From: Hippophae tibetana
Taxonomy: Eukaryota; Streptophyta; Magnoliopsida; Rosales; Elaeagnaceae
Reading direction: 5' to 3'
Length of the DNA stretch: 64,000 bases
NCBI GenBank assembly: GCA_037013495.1
Contig: JAZDXN010000030.1
Coordinates: 682,001 to 746,000, forward strand
In this document: one piece after another, positions 1-13,362 of the stretch
Layout: each line of letters starts with the position of its first letter
How positions within the stretch are numbered: the first letter of the stretch is position 1
Notes under the pieces: generated by a model
Databases searched by the model: none
Told to the model about the DNA's origin: nothing
What the model saw: the letters and a program-made list of their open reading frames with translations, nothing else
Program-made: the position numbers and the translations under genes

Positions 1-626
1 TTAAACTTATACAAATAATAGTAGATTATAATTTATACATACGTAATTTTGGTATCATATTATGAGCTAATAAATATTTTACATATTTTGTTAATATTTC
101 TTTGGAATCTTACTTTTATAATTAGGAATATGTTTAAAAAATTCTACAAACATAAATACGGATTTCCAAAGTTCATAAATTATCTCGATACAAAAATTCC
201 TCGTTTGCATGCAAACATTCAAACAATAAATTTGTATTGTATATAAGATCTCCAAACATAACTATATTATCTTCGACAAGTTCAATATGAAGTGTTACCT
301 TTATTCTCCCTACAAACAACTTCTATATATAGGTTAATATAATTGAAAATCATTTTTTTTGCCAACTAATTCAGAGTAAAATAAATTGGTTTAATGTAAT
401 TTTCTCTACCAAATGTCTTATTTTGTTTTGCAAAAATTAAAATATGTTAAAGTTATATAAAATAAATAAATTCACTTTTACTATTTTATAATAAATGTAT
501 AAAAAATGTTATAAATAAATAAGTAATACATAAATTTTTTCCATTATTTGAAATAAATCATATTAAAAAAAATCATATATAAGAAGATACTATAAATATA
601 TATATTAGATTGAATGAAATCATTAT
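1..626 (+). repeat. Partial monomer at the left edge
   Basis: The window opens at about position 172 of a monomer, so the conserved core is missing. The rest is complete: palindrome GTTTGCATGCAAAC at 204-217, the TATA-like palindrome, the T-run and the AT tail. Its tail matches the tail of the monomer that starts at 3020 (same ATGTATAAAAAATG, AAGTAATAC and AAGAAGATAC variants), which fits the ~3185-bp periodicity of the left domain. The array therefore continues beyond the window. Confidence 0.95.
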
Positions 627-3600
627 TTACCAATTAAAAAAAGCTATTAGTGGTTGAAATATCATACATTCCACATGTATCTTAAAAGTAGGAGAAATTG
701 GAAAACCAAGATTAAGAGACAGGAGGATTACCCTTTGTGGTGTCGATACCCTAGACATGATCGTGCAATATCCAACAAAATTATGCACGTAATTGTTAAA
801 CTTATACAAATAACAGTAGATTATAATTTATACATACGTAATTTTGGTATCATATTATGAGCTAATAAATATTTTACATATTTTGTTAATATTTCTTTGA
901 AATCTTACTTTTATAATTAGGAATATGTTTAAAAAATTCTACAAACATAAATACGGATTTCCAAAGTTCATAAATTATCTCGATACAAAAATTCCTCGTT
1001 TGCATGCAAACATTCAAACAATAAATTTGTATTGTATATAAGATCTCCAAACATAACTATATTATCTTCGACAAGTTCAATATGAAGTGTTACCTTTATT
1101 CTCCCTACAAACAACTTCTATATATAGGTTAATATAACTGAAAATCATTTTTTTTGCCAACTAATTCAGAGTAAAATAAATTGGTTTAATGTAATTTTCT
1201 CTACCAAATGTCTTATTTTGTTTTGCAAAAATTAAAATATGTTAAAGTTATATAAAATAAATAAACTCACTTTTACTATTTTATAATAAATGTATTAAAA
1301 ATGTTATAAATAAATAAATAATACATAAATTTTTTCCTTTATTTGAAATAAATCATATTAAATAAAATCATATATAAGTAGATACTATAAATATATATAT
1401 TAGATTGAATGAAATCATTATTTACCAATTACAAAAAGCTATTAGTGGTTGAAATATCATACATTCCACATGTATCTTAAAAGTAGGAGAAATTGGAAAA
1501 CCAAGATTAAGAGACAGGGGGATTACCCTTTGTGGTGTCGATACCCTAGACATGATCGTGCAATATCCGACAAAATTATGCACATAATTGTTAAACTTAT
1601 ACAAATAACAGTAGATTATAATTTATACATACGTAATTTTCGTATCATATTAGGAGCTAATAAATATTTTACATAATTTGTTAATATTTCTTTGAAGTCT
1701 TACTTTTATAATTAGGAATATGTTTAACAATTCTACAAACATAAATACGGATTGCCAAAATTCATAAATTATCTCGATACAAAAATTCCTCGTTTGTATG
1801 CAAACATTCAAACAATAAATTTGTATTGTATATAAGATCTCCAAACATAACTATATTATCTTCGACAAGTTCAATATGAAGTGTTACCTTTATTCTCCCT
1901 ACAAACAACTTCTATATATAGGTTAATATAACTGAAAATCATTTTTTTTTTGCCAACAAATTCAGAGTAAAATAAATTGGTTTAATGTAATTTTCTCTAC
2001 GAAATGTCTTATTTTGTTTTGCAAAAATTAAAATATGTTAAAGTTATATAAAATAAATAAACTCACTTTTATATTTTATAATAAATGTATTAAAAATGTT
2101 ATAAATAAATAAATAATACATAAATTTTTTCCTTTATGTGAAATAAATCATATTAAATAAAATCATATATAAGTAGATACTATAAATATATATATATATT
2201 AGATTGAATGAAATCATTATTTACCAATTACAAAAAGCTATTAGTGGTTGAAATATCATACATTCCACATGTATCTTAAAAGTAGGAGAAATTGGAAAAC
2301 CAAGATTAAGAGAGAGGGGGATTACCCTTTGTGGTGTCGATATCCTAGACATGATCGTGCAATATCTAACAAAATTATACACGTAATTGTTAAACTTATA
2401 CAAATAATAGTAGATTATAATTTATACATACGTAATTTTGGTATCATATTATGAGCTAATAAATATTTTACATATTTTGTTAATATTTCTTTGAAATCTT
2501 ACTTTTATAATTAGGAATATGTTTAAAAAATTCTACAAACATAAATACGGATTTCCAAAGTTCATAAATTATCTCGATACAAAAATTCCTCGTTTGCATG
2601 CAAACATTCAAACAATAAATTTGTATTGTATATAAGATCTCCAAACATAACTATATTATCTTCGACAAGTTCAATATGAAGTGTTACCTTTATTCTCCCT
2701 ACAAACAACATCTATATATAGGTTAATATAATTGAAAATCATTTTTTTTGCCAACTAATTCAGAGTAAAATAAATTGGTTTAATGTAATTTTCTCTACCA
2801 AATGTCTTATTTTGTTTTGCAAAAATTAAAATATGTAAAAGTTATATAAAATAAATAAACTCACTTTTACTATTTTATAATAAATGTATTAAAAATGTTA
2901 TAAATAAATAAATAATACATAAATTTTTTCCTTTATGTGAAATAAATCATATTAAATAAAATCATATATAAGTAGATACTATAAATATATATATATATTA
3001 GATTGAATGAAATCATTATTTACCAATTACAAAAAGCTATTAGTGGTTGAAATATCATACATTCCACATGTATCTTAAAAGTAGGAGAAATTGGAAAACC
3101 AAGATTAAGAGAGAGGGGGATTACCCTTTGTGGTGTCGATATCCTAGACATGATCGTGCAATATCTAACAAAATTATACACGTAATTGTTAAACTTATAC
3201 AAATAATAGTAGATTATAATTTATACATACGTAATTTTGGTATCATATTATGAGCTAATAAATATTTTACATATTTTGTTAATATTTCTTTGAAATCTTA
3301 CTTTTATAATTAGGAATATGTTTAAAAAATTCTACAAACATAAATACGGATTTCCAAAGTTCATAAATTATCTCGATACAAAAATTCCTCGTTTGCATGC
3401 AAACATTCAAACAATAAATTTGTATTGTATATAAGATCTCCAAACATAACTATATTATCTTCGACAAGTTCAATATGAAGTGTTACCTTTATTCTCCCTA
3501 CAAACAACTTCTATATATAGGTTAATATAATTGAAAATCATTTTTTTTGCCAACTAATTCAGAGTAAAATAAATTGGTTTAATGTAATTTTCTCTACCAA

Positions 3601-6600
3601 ATGTCTTATTTTGTTTTGCAAAAATTAAAATATGTTAAAGTTATATAAAATAAATAAATTCACTTTTACTATTTTATAATAAATGTATAAAAAATGTTAT
3701 AAATAAATAAGTAATACATAAATTTTTTCCATTATTTGAAATAAATCATATTAAAAAAAATCATATATAAGAAGATACTATAAATATATATATTAGATTG
3801 AATGAAATCATTATTTACCAATTAAAAAAAGCTATTAGTGGTTGAAATATCATACATTCCACATGTATCTTAAAATTAGGAGAAATTGGAAAACCAAGAT
3901 TAAGAGACAGGAGGATTACCCTTTGTGGTGTCGATACCCTAGACATGATCGTGCAATATCCAACAAAATTATGCACGTAGTTGTTAAACTTATACAAATA
4001 ACAGTAGATTATAATTTATACATACGTAATTTTGGTATCATATTATGAGCTAATAAATATTTTACATATTTTGTTAAGATTTCTTTGAAGTCTTACTTTT
4101 ATAATTAGGAATATGTCTAACAATTCTACAAACATAAATACGGATTGCCAAAATTCATAAATTATCTCGATACAAAAATTCCTCGTTTGCATGCAAACAT
4201 TCAAACAATAAATTTTTATTGTATATAAGATCTCCAAATATAACTATATTATCTTCTACAAGTTCAATATGATGTGTTACCATTATTCTCCCTACAAACA
4301 GCTTCTATATATAGGTTAATATAACTAAAAATCATATTTTTGCCAACAAATTCAGAGTAAAATAAATTGGTTTAATGTAATTTTCTCTACGAAATGTCTT
4401 ATTTTGTTTTGCAAAAATTAAAATATGTTAATGTTATATAAAATAAATAAATCACTTTTACTATTTTATAATAAATGTATATAAAATGTTATAAATAAAT
4501 AAGTAATACATAAAATTTTTCCTTTATTTGAAATAAATCATATTAAATAAAATCATATATAAGTAGATACTATAAATATATATATTAGATTGAATGAAAT
4601 CATTATTTACCAATTACAAAAATCTATTAGTGGTTGAAATATCATACATTCCACATGTATCTTAAAAGTAGGAGAAATTGGAAAACCAAGATTAAGAGAC
4701 AGGGGGATTACCCTTTGTGGTGTCGATACCCTAGACATGATCGTGCAATATCCGACAAAATTATGCACATAATTGTTAAACTTATACAAATAACAGTAGA
4801 TTATAATTTATACATACGTAATTTTCGTATCATATTAGGAGCTAATAAATATTTTACATAATTTGTTAATATTTCTTTGAAGTCTTACTTTTATAATTAG
4901 GAATATGTTTAACAATTCTACAAACATAAATACGGATTGCCAAAATTCATAAATTATCTCGATACAAAAATTCCTCGTTTGTATGCAAACATTCAAACAA
5001 TAAATTTGTATTGTATATAAGATCTCCAAACATAACTATATTATCTTCGACAAGTTCAATATGAAGTGTTACCTTTATTCTCCCTACAAACAACTTCTAT
5101 ATATAGGTTAATATAACTGAAAATCATTTTTTTTTGCCAACAAATTCAGAGTAAAATAAATTGGTTTAATGTAATTTTCTCTACGAAATGTCTTATTTTG
5201 TTTTGGAAAAATTAAAATATGTTAAAGTAATATAAAATAAATAAACTCACTTTTATATATTATAATAAATGTATTCAAAATGTTATAAATAAATAAATAA
5301 TACATAAATTTTTTCCTTTATGTGAAATAAATCATATTAAATAAAATCATATATAAGTAGATACTATAAATATATATATATATATTAGATTGAATGAAAT
5401 CATTATTTACCAATTACAAAAAGCTATTAGTGGTTGAAATATCATACATTCCACATGTATCTTAAAAGTAGGAGAAATCGGAAAACCAAGATTAAGAGAG
5501 AGGGGGATTACCCTTTGTGGTGTCGATATCCTAGACATGATCGTGCAATATCTAACAAAATTATACACGTAATTGTTAAACTTATACAAATAATAGTAGA
5601 TTATAATTTATACATACGTAATTTTGGTATCATATTATGAGCTAATAAATATTTTACATATTTTGTTAATATTTCTTTGAAATCTTACTTTTATAATTAG
5701 GAATATGTTTAAAAAATTCTACAAACATAAATACGGATTTCCAAAGTTCATAAATTATCTCGATACAAAAATTCCTCGTTTGCATGCAAACATTCAAACA
5801 ATAAATTTGTATTGTATATAAGATCTCCAAACATAACTATATTATCTTCGACAAGTTCAATATGAAGTGTTACCTTTATTCTCCCTACAAACAACTTCTA
5901 TATATAGGTTAATATAACTGAAAATCATTTTTTTTGCCAACTAATTCAGAGTAAAATAAATTGGTTTAATGTAATTTTCTCTACCAAATGTCTTATTTTG
6001 TTTTGCAAAAATTAAAATATGTTAAAGTTATATAAAATAAATAAACTCACTTTTACTATTTTATAATAAATGTATTAAAAATGTTATAAATAAATAAATA
6101 ATACATAAATTTTTTCCTTTATTTGAAATAAATCATATTAAATAAAATCATATATAAGTAGATACTATAAATATATATATTAGATTGAATGAAATCATTA
6201 TTTACCAATTACAAAAAGCTATTAGTGGTTGAAATATCATACATTCTACATGTATCTTAAAAGTAGGAGAAATTGGAAAACCAAGATTAAGAGACAGGGG
6301 GATTACCCTTTGTGGTGTCGATACCCTAGACATGATCGTGCAATATCCGACAAAATTATGCACATAATTGTTAAACTTATACAAATAACAGTAGATTATA
6401 ATTTATACATACGTAATTTTGGTATCATATTATTAGCTAATAAATATTTTACATATTTTGTTAATATTTCTTTGAAGTCTTACTTTTATAATTAGGAATA
6501 TGTCTAACAATTCTACAAACATAAATACGGATTTCCAAAGTTCATAAATTATCTCGATACAAAAATTCCTCGTTTGCATGCAAACATTCAAACAATAAAT

Positions 6601-6995
6601 TTGTATTGTATATAAGATCTCCAAACATAACTATATTATCTTCGACAAGTTCAATATGAAGTGTTACCTTTATTCTCCCTACAAACAACTTCTATATATA
6701 GGTTAATATAATTGAAAATCATTTTTTTTGCCAACTAATTCAGAGTAAAATAAATTGGTTTAATGTAATTTTCTCTACCAAATGTCTTATTTTGTTTTGC
6801 AAAAATTAAAATATGTTAAAGTTATATAAAATAAATAAACTCACTTTTACTATTTTATAATAAATGTATTAAAAATGTTATAAATAAATAAATAATACAT
6901 AAATTTTTTCCTTTATTTGAAATAAATCATATTAAATAAAATCATATATAAGTAGATACTATAAATATATATATTAGATTGAATGAAATCATTAT
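627..6995 (+). repeat. Left domain: eight monomers, imperfect 4-mer HOR (~3185 bp)
   Basis: Monomers at 1422 and 4607 share private markers (ATTAGGAGC in place of ATTATGAGC, ACATAATTTG, and the TTTGTATGC change in the palindrome) and lie 3185 bp apart. Those at 2221 and 5407 share the AGAGAGAGGGGG core and lie 3186 bp apart. The cores at 627 and 3815 share ACAGGAGG, 3188 bp apart, but their second halves differ, so that pair is a hybrid. Monomers 2221 and 3020 are adjacent near-duplicates until their tails, where they diverge. The period is clear, but order is less perfect than in the domains further right. Confidence 0.8.
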
Positions 6996-9380
6996 TTACC
7001 AATTACAAAAAGCTATTAGTGGTTGAAATATCATACATTCCACATGTATCTTAAAAGTAGGAGAAATTGGAAAACCAAGATTAAGAGACAGGGGGATTAC
7101 ATTTTGTCGTGTCGATACCCTAGACATGATCGTGCAATATCCAACAAAATTATACACGTAATTGTTAAACTTATACAAATAATAGTAGATTATAATTTAT
7201 ACATACGTAATTTTGGTATCATATTATGAGCTAATAAATATTTTACATATTTTGTTAATATTTCTTTGAAGTCTTACTTTTATAATTACGAATATGTTTA
7301 AAAAATTCTACAAACATAAATACGGATTTCCAAAGTTCATAAATTATCTCGATACAAAAATTCCTCGTTTGCATGCAAACATTCAAACAATAAATTTGTA
7401 TTGTATATAAGATCTCCAAACATAACTATATTATCTTCGACAAGTTCAATATGAAGTGTTACCTTTATTCTCCCTACAAACAACTTCTATATATAGGTTA
7501 ATATAACTGAAAATCATTTTTTTTGCCAACTAATTCAGAGTAAAATAAATTGGTTTAATGTAATTTTCTCTACCAAATGTCTTATTTTGTTTTGCAAAAA
7601 TTAAAATATGTTAAAGTTATATAAAATAAATAAACTCACTTTTACTATTTTATAATAAATGTATTAAAAATGTTATAAATAAATAAATAATACATAAATT
7701 TTTTCCTTTATTTGAAATAAATCATATTAAATAAAATCATATATAAGTAGATACTATAAATATATATATTAGATTGAATGAAATCATTATTTACCAATTA
7801 CAAAAAGCTATTAGTGGTTGAAATATCATACATTCCACATGTATCTTAAAAGTAGGAGAAATTGGAAAACCAAGATTAAGAGACAGGGGGATTACCCTTT
7901 GTCGTGTCGATACCCTAGACATGATCGTGCAATATCCAACAAAATTATACACGTAATTGTTAAACTTATACAAATAATAGTAGATTATAATTTATACATA
8001 CGTAATTTTGGTATCATATTATGAGCTAATAAATATTTTAGATATTTTGTTAATATTTCTTTGAAGTCTTACTTTTATAATTACGAATATGTTTAAAAAA
8101 TTCTACAAACATAAATACGGATTTCCAAAGTTCATAAATTATCTCGATACAAAAATTCCTCGTTTGCATGCAAACATTCAAACAATAAATTTGTATTGTA
8201 TATAAGATCTCCAAATATAATTATATTATCTTCTACAAGTTCAATATGAAGTGTTACCATTATTCTCCCTACAAACAACTTCTATATATAGGTTAATATA
8301 ACTCAAAATAATTTTTTTTGCCAACAAATTCAGAGTAAAATAAATTGGTTTAATGTAATTTTCTCTACCAAATGTCTTATTTTGTTTTGCAAAAATTAAA
8401 ATATGTTAAAGTTATATAAAATAAATAAATTCACTTTTACTATTTTATAATAAATGTATTAAAAATGTTATAAATAAATAAATAATACATAAATTTTTTC
8501 CTTTATTTGAAATAAATCATATTAAATAAAATCATATATAAGTAGATACTATAAATATATATATTAGATTGAATGAAATCATTATTTACCAATTACAAAA
8601 AGCTATTAGTGGTTGAAATATCATACATTCCACATGTATCTTAAAAGTAGGAGAAATTGGAAAACCAAGATTAAGAGACAGGGGGATTACCCTTTGTCGT
8701 GTCGATACCCTAGACATGATCGTGCAATATCCAACAAAATTATACACGTAATTGTTAAACTTATACAAATAATAGTAGATTATAATTTATACATACGTAA
8801 TTTTGGTATCATATTATGAGCTAATAAATATTTTAGATATTTTGTTAATATTTCTTTGAAGTCTTACTTTTATAATTACGAATATGTTTAAAAAATTCTA
8901 CAAACATAAATACGGATTTCCAAAGTTCATAAATTATCTCGATACAAAAATTCCTCGTTTGCATGCAAACATTCAAACAATAAATTTGTATTGTATATAA
9001 GATCTCCAAATATAATTATATTATCTTCTACAAGTTCAATATGAAGTGTTACCATTATTCTCCCTACAAACAACTTCTATATATAGGTTAATATAACTCA
9101 AAATAATTTTTTTTGCCAACAAATTCAGAGTAAAATAAATTGGTTTAATGTAATTTTCTCTACCAAATGTCTTATTTTGTTTTGCAAAAATTAAAATATG
9201 TTAAAGTTATATAAAATAAATAAATTCACTTTTACTATTTTATAATAAATGTATAAAAAATGTTATAAATAAATAAGTAATAGATAAATTTTTTCCATTA
9301 TTTGAAATAAATCATATTAAATAAAATCATATATAAGTAGATACTATAAATATATATATTAGATTGAATGAAATCATTAT
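6996..9380 (+). repeat. Three consecutive monomers of the GTCGTGTCGA type
   Basis: All three have TTTGTCGTGTCGATACC where other monomers have TTTGTGGTGTCGATACC. They are spaced exactly 795 bp apart. The second and third are almost identical (both with TTAGATATTTTG and AACTCAAAATAA), except that the third switches to a different tail (GTATAAAAAATG, AAGTAATAG, TCCATTATTTG). This looks like recent single-monomer duplication followed by exchange at the right-hand copy. Confidence 0.85.
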
Positions 9381-12300
9381 TTACCAATTAAAAAAAGCTA
9401 TTAGTGGTTGAAATATCATACATTCCACATGTATCTTAAAAGTAGGAGAAATTGGAAAACCAAGATTAAGAGACAGGGGGATTACCCTTTGTGGTGTCGA
9501 TACCCTAGACATGATCGTGCAATATCCAACAAAATTATGCACGTAATTGTTAAACTTATACAAATAACAGTAGATTATAATTTATACATACGTAATTTTG
9601 GTATCATATTATGAGCTAATAAATATTTTACATATTTTGTTAAGATTTCTTTGAAGTCTTACTTTTATAATTAGGAATATGTCTAACAATTCTACAAACA
9701 TAAATACGGATTGCCAAAATTCATAAATTATCTCGATACAAAAATTCCTCGTTTGCATGCAAACATTCAAACAATAAATTTGTATTGTATATAAGATCTC
9801 CAAATATAACTATATTATCTTCTACAAGTTCAATATGATGTGTTACCATTATTCTCCCTACAAACAGCTTCTATATATAGGTTAATATAACTGAAAATCA
9901 TATTTTTGCCAACAAATTCAGAGTAAAATAAATTGGTTTAATGTAATTTTCTCTACGAAATGTCTTATTTTGTTTTGCAAAAATTAAAATATGTTAAAGT
10001 TATATAAAATAAATAAATCACTTTTACTATTTTATAATAAATGTATAAAAAATGTTATAAATAAATAAATAATACATAAAGTTTTTCCTTTATGTGAAAT
10101 AAAGCATAATAAATAAAATCATATATAAGTAGATACTATAAATATATATATTAGATTGAATGAAATTATTATTTACCAATTAAAAAAAGCTATTAGTGGT
10201 TGAAATATCATACATTCTACATGTATCTTAAAAGTAGGAGAAATTGGAAAACCAAGATTAAGAGACAGGGGGATTACCCTTTGTGGTGTCGATACCCTAG
10301 ACATGATCGTGCAATATCCGACAAAATTATGCACATAATTGTTAAACTTATACAAATAACAGTAGATTATAATTTATACATACGTAATTTTGGTATCATA
10401 TTATGAGCTAATAAATATTTTACATATTTTGTTAAGATTTCTTTGAAATCTTACTTTTATAATTAGGAATATGTCTAACAATTCTACAAACATAAATACG
10501 GATTGCCAAAATTCATAAATTATCTCGATACAAAAATTCCGCGTTTGCATGCAAACATTCAAACAATAAATTTGTATTGTATATAAGATCTCCAAATATA
10601 ACTATATTCTCTTCGACAAGTTCAATATAAAGTGTTACCATTATTCTCCCTACAAACAACTTCTATATATAGGTTAATATAACTGAAAATCATTTTTTTT
10701 TGCCAACAAATTCAGAGTAAAATAAATTGGTTTAATGTAATTTTCTCTACGAAATGTCTTATTTTGTTTTGTAAAAATTAAAATATGTTAAAGTTATATA
10801 AAATAAATAAACTCACTTTTACTATTTTATAATAAATGTATTAAAAATGTTATAAATAAATAAATAATACATAAATTTTTTCCTTTATGTGAAATAAATC
10901 ATATTAAATAAAATCATATATAAGTAGATACTATAAATATATATATATATTAGATTGAATGAAATCATTATTTACCAATTACAAAAAGCTATTAGTGGTT
11001 GAAATATCATAAATTCCACATGTATCTTAAAAGTAGGAGAAATTGGAAAACCAAGATTAAGAGAGAGGGGGATTACCCTTTGTGGTGTAGATACCCTAGA
11101 CATGATCGTGCAATATCCAACAAAATTATACACGTAATTGTTAAACTTATACAAATAATAGTAGATTATAATTTATACATACGTAATTTTGGTATCATAT
11201 TATGAGCTAATAAATATTTTACATATTTTGTTAATATTTCTTTGAAATCTTACTTTTATAATTAGGAATATGTTTAAAAAATTCTACAAACATAAATACG
11301 GATTTCCAAAGTTCATAAATTATCTCGATACAAAAATTCCTCGTTTGCATGCAAACATTCAAACAATAAATTTGTATTGTATATAAGATCTCCAAATATA
11401 ATTATATTATCTTCTACAAGTTCAATATGAAGTGTTACCATTATTCTCCCTACAAACAACTTCTATATATAGGTTAATATAACTCAAAATAATTTTTTTT
11501 TGCCAACTAATTCAGAGTAAAATAAATTGGTTTAATGTAATTTTCTCTACCAAATGTCTTATTTTGTTTTGCAAAAATTAAAATATGTTAAAGTTATATA
11601 AAATAAATAAACTCACTTTTACTATTTTATAATAAATGTATTAAAAATGTTATAAATAAATAAATAATACATAAATTTTTTCCTTTATTTGAAATAAATC
11701 ATATTAAATAAAATCATATATAAGTAGATACTATAAATATATATATTAGATTGAATGAAATCATTATTTACCATTTACAAAAAGCTATTAGTGGTTGAAA
11801 TATCATACATTCCACATGTATCTTAAAAGTAGGAGAAATTGGAAAACCAAGATTAAGAGACAGGGGGATTACCCTTTGTCGTGTCGATACCCTAGACATG
11901 ATCGTGCAATATCCAACAAAATTATACACGTAATTGTTAAACTTATACAAATAATAGTAGATTATAATTTATACATACGTAATTTTGGTATCATATTATG
12001 AGCTAATAAATATTTTACATATTTTGTTAATATTTCTTTGAAGTCTTACTTTTATAATTAGGAATATGTCTAACGATTCTACAAACATAAATACGGATTG
12101 CCAAAATTCATAAATTATCTCGATACAAAAATTCCTCGTTTGCATGCAAACATTCAAACAATAAATTTGTATTGTATATAAGATCTACAAATATAACTAT
12201 ATTATCTTCTTCAAGTTCAATATGATGTGTTATCATTATTCTCCCTACAAACAGCTTCTATATATAGGTTAATATAACTGAAAATCATTTTTTTGCCAAC

Positions 12301-13362
12301 AAATTCAGAGTACAATAAATTGGTTTAATGTAATTTTCTCTACGAAATGTCTTATTTTGTTTTGAAAAAATTAAAATATGTTAAAGTTATATAAAATAAA
12401 TAAACTCACTTTTACTATTTTATAATAAATGTATTAAAAATGTTATAAATAAATAAATAATACATAAATTTTTTCCTTCATGTGAAATAAATCATATTAA
12501 ATAAAATCATATATAAGTAGATACTATAAATATATATATATATTAGATTGAATGAAATCATTATTTACCAATTACAAAAAGCTATTAGTGGTTGAAATAT
12601 CATACATTCCACATGTATCTTAAAAGTAGGAGAAATTGGAAAACCAAGATTAAGAGAGAGGAGGATTACCCTTTGTGGTGTCGATACCCTAAACATGATC
12701 GTGCAATATCCAACAAAATTATACACGTAATTGTTAAACTTATACAAATAATAGTAGATTATAATTTATACATACGTAATTTTGGTATCATATTATGAGC
12801 TAATAAATATTTTAGATATTTTGTTAATATTTCTTTGAAGTCTTACTTTTATAATTACGAATATGTTTAAAAAATTCTACAAACATAAATACGGATTTCC
12901 AAAGTTCATAAATTATCTCGATACAAAAATTCCTCGTTTGCATGCAAACATTCAAACAATAAATTTGTATTGTATATAAGATCTCCAAATATAATTATAT
13001 TATCTTCTACAAGTTCAATATGAAGTGTTACCATTATTCTCCCTACAAACAACTTCTATATATAGGTTAATATAACTCAAAATAATTTTTTTTTTTGCCA
13101 ACTAATTGAGAGTAAAATAAATTGGTTTAATGTAAATTTCTCTACCAAATGTCTTATTTTGTTTTGCAAAAATTAAAATATGTTAAAGTTATATAAAATA
13201 AATAAATTCACTTTTACTATTTTATAATAAATGTATAAAAAATGTTATAAATAAATAAGTAATACATAAATTTTTTCCATTATTTGAAATAAATCATATT
13301 AAATAAAATCATATATAAGTAGATGCTATAAATATATATATTAGATTGAATGAAATCATTAT
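9381..13362 (+). repeat. 5-mer higher-order repeat unit, 3982 bp
   Basis: Five distinguishable monomers in order: 9381 (standard core, second half with TTAAGATTTC), 10173 (CATTCTACATG), 10972 (CATAAATTCC plus AGAGAGAGGGGG), 11768 (GTCGTGTCGA), 12565 (AGAGAGAGGAGG). The same types recur in the same order in the following two blocks, each with one monomer missing, so this is the most complete copy of the local HOR. Confidence 0.85.

Noticed and set aside
627..809. Recurrent reverse 60-codon frame overlapping the forward frame
   Set aside because: It starts with TTG, lies antisense to the forward frame, is lost to a stop at about 22165-22167 and in the sister copies of that monomer, and is frameshifted by the one-base deletion in GCTATAGTGG at 26904 and 30886 monomers. 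No protein family is recognisable.
654..860. Recurrent forward 68-codon frame in the core of most monomers (for example 654-860, 1449-1676, 63461-63667)
   Set aside because: It starts with TTG (the first in-frame ATG is codon 8), shows no recognisable domain, and its changes hit first and second codon positions freely (the same codon encodes Pro, Ile, Val, Thr, Ala or Leu). It is broken by an in-frame TGA at 48467-48469 and by an extra A at 19796-19800. Its persistence is explained by repeat homogeneity.
1650..1844. Recurrent reverse 64-codon frame in the middle of the monomer (and 75-codon overlapping versions from 33496 to 44071)
   Set aside because: It opens with TTG, is composed mainly of AT-rich codons giving hydrophobic residues, and is absent in many copies where single substitutions or indels break it. 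It behaves as a shadow of the repeat.
12687..12693. CCCTAAA, the plant-type telomere unit
   Set aside because: It occurs once and is a one-base change of the CCCTAGA present in the other monomers; no tandem telomere repeats are present.
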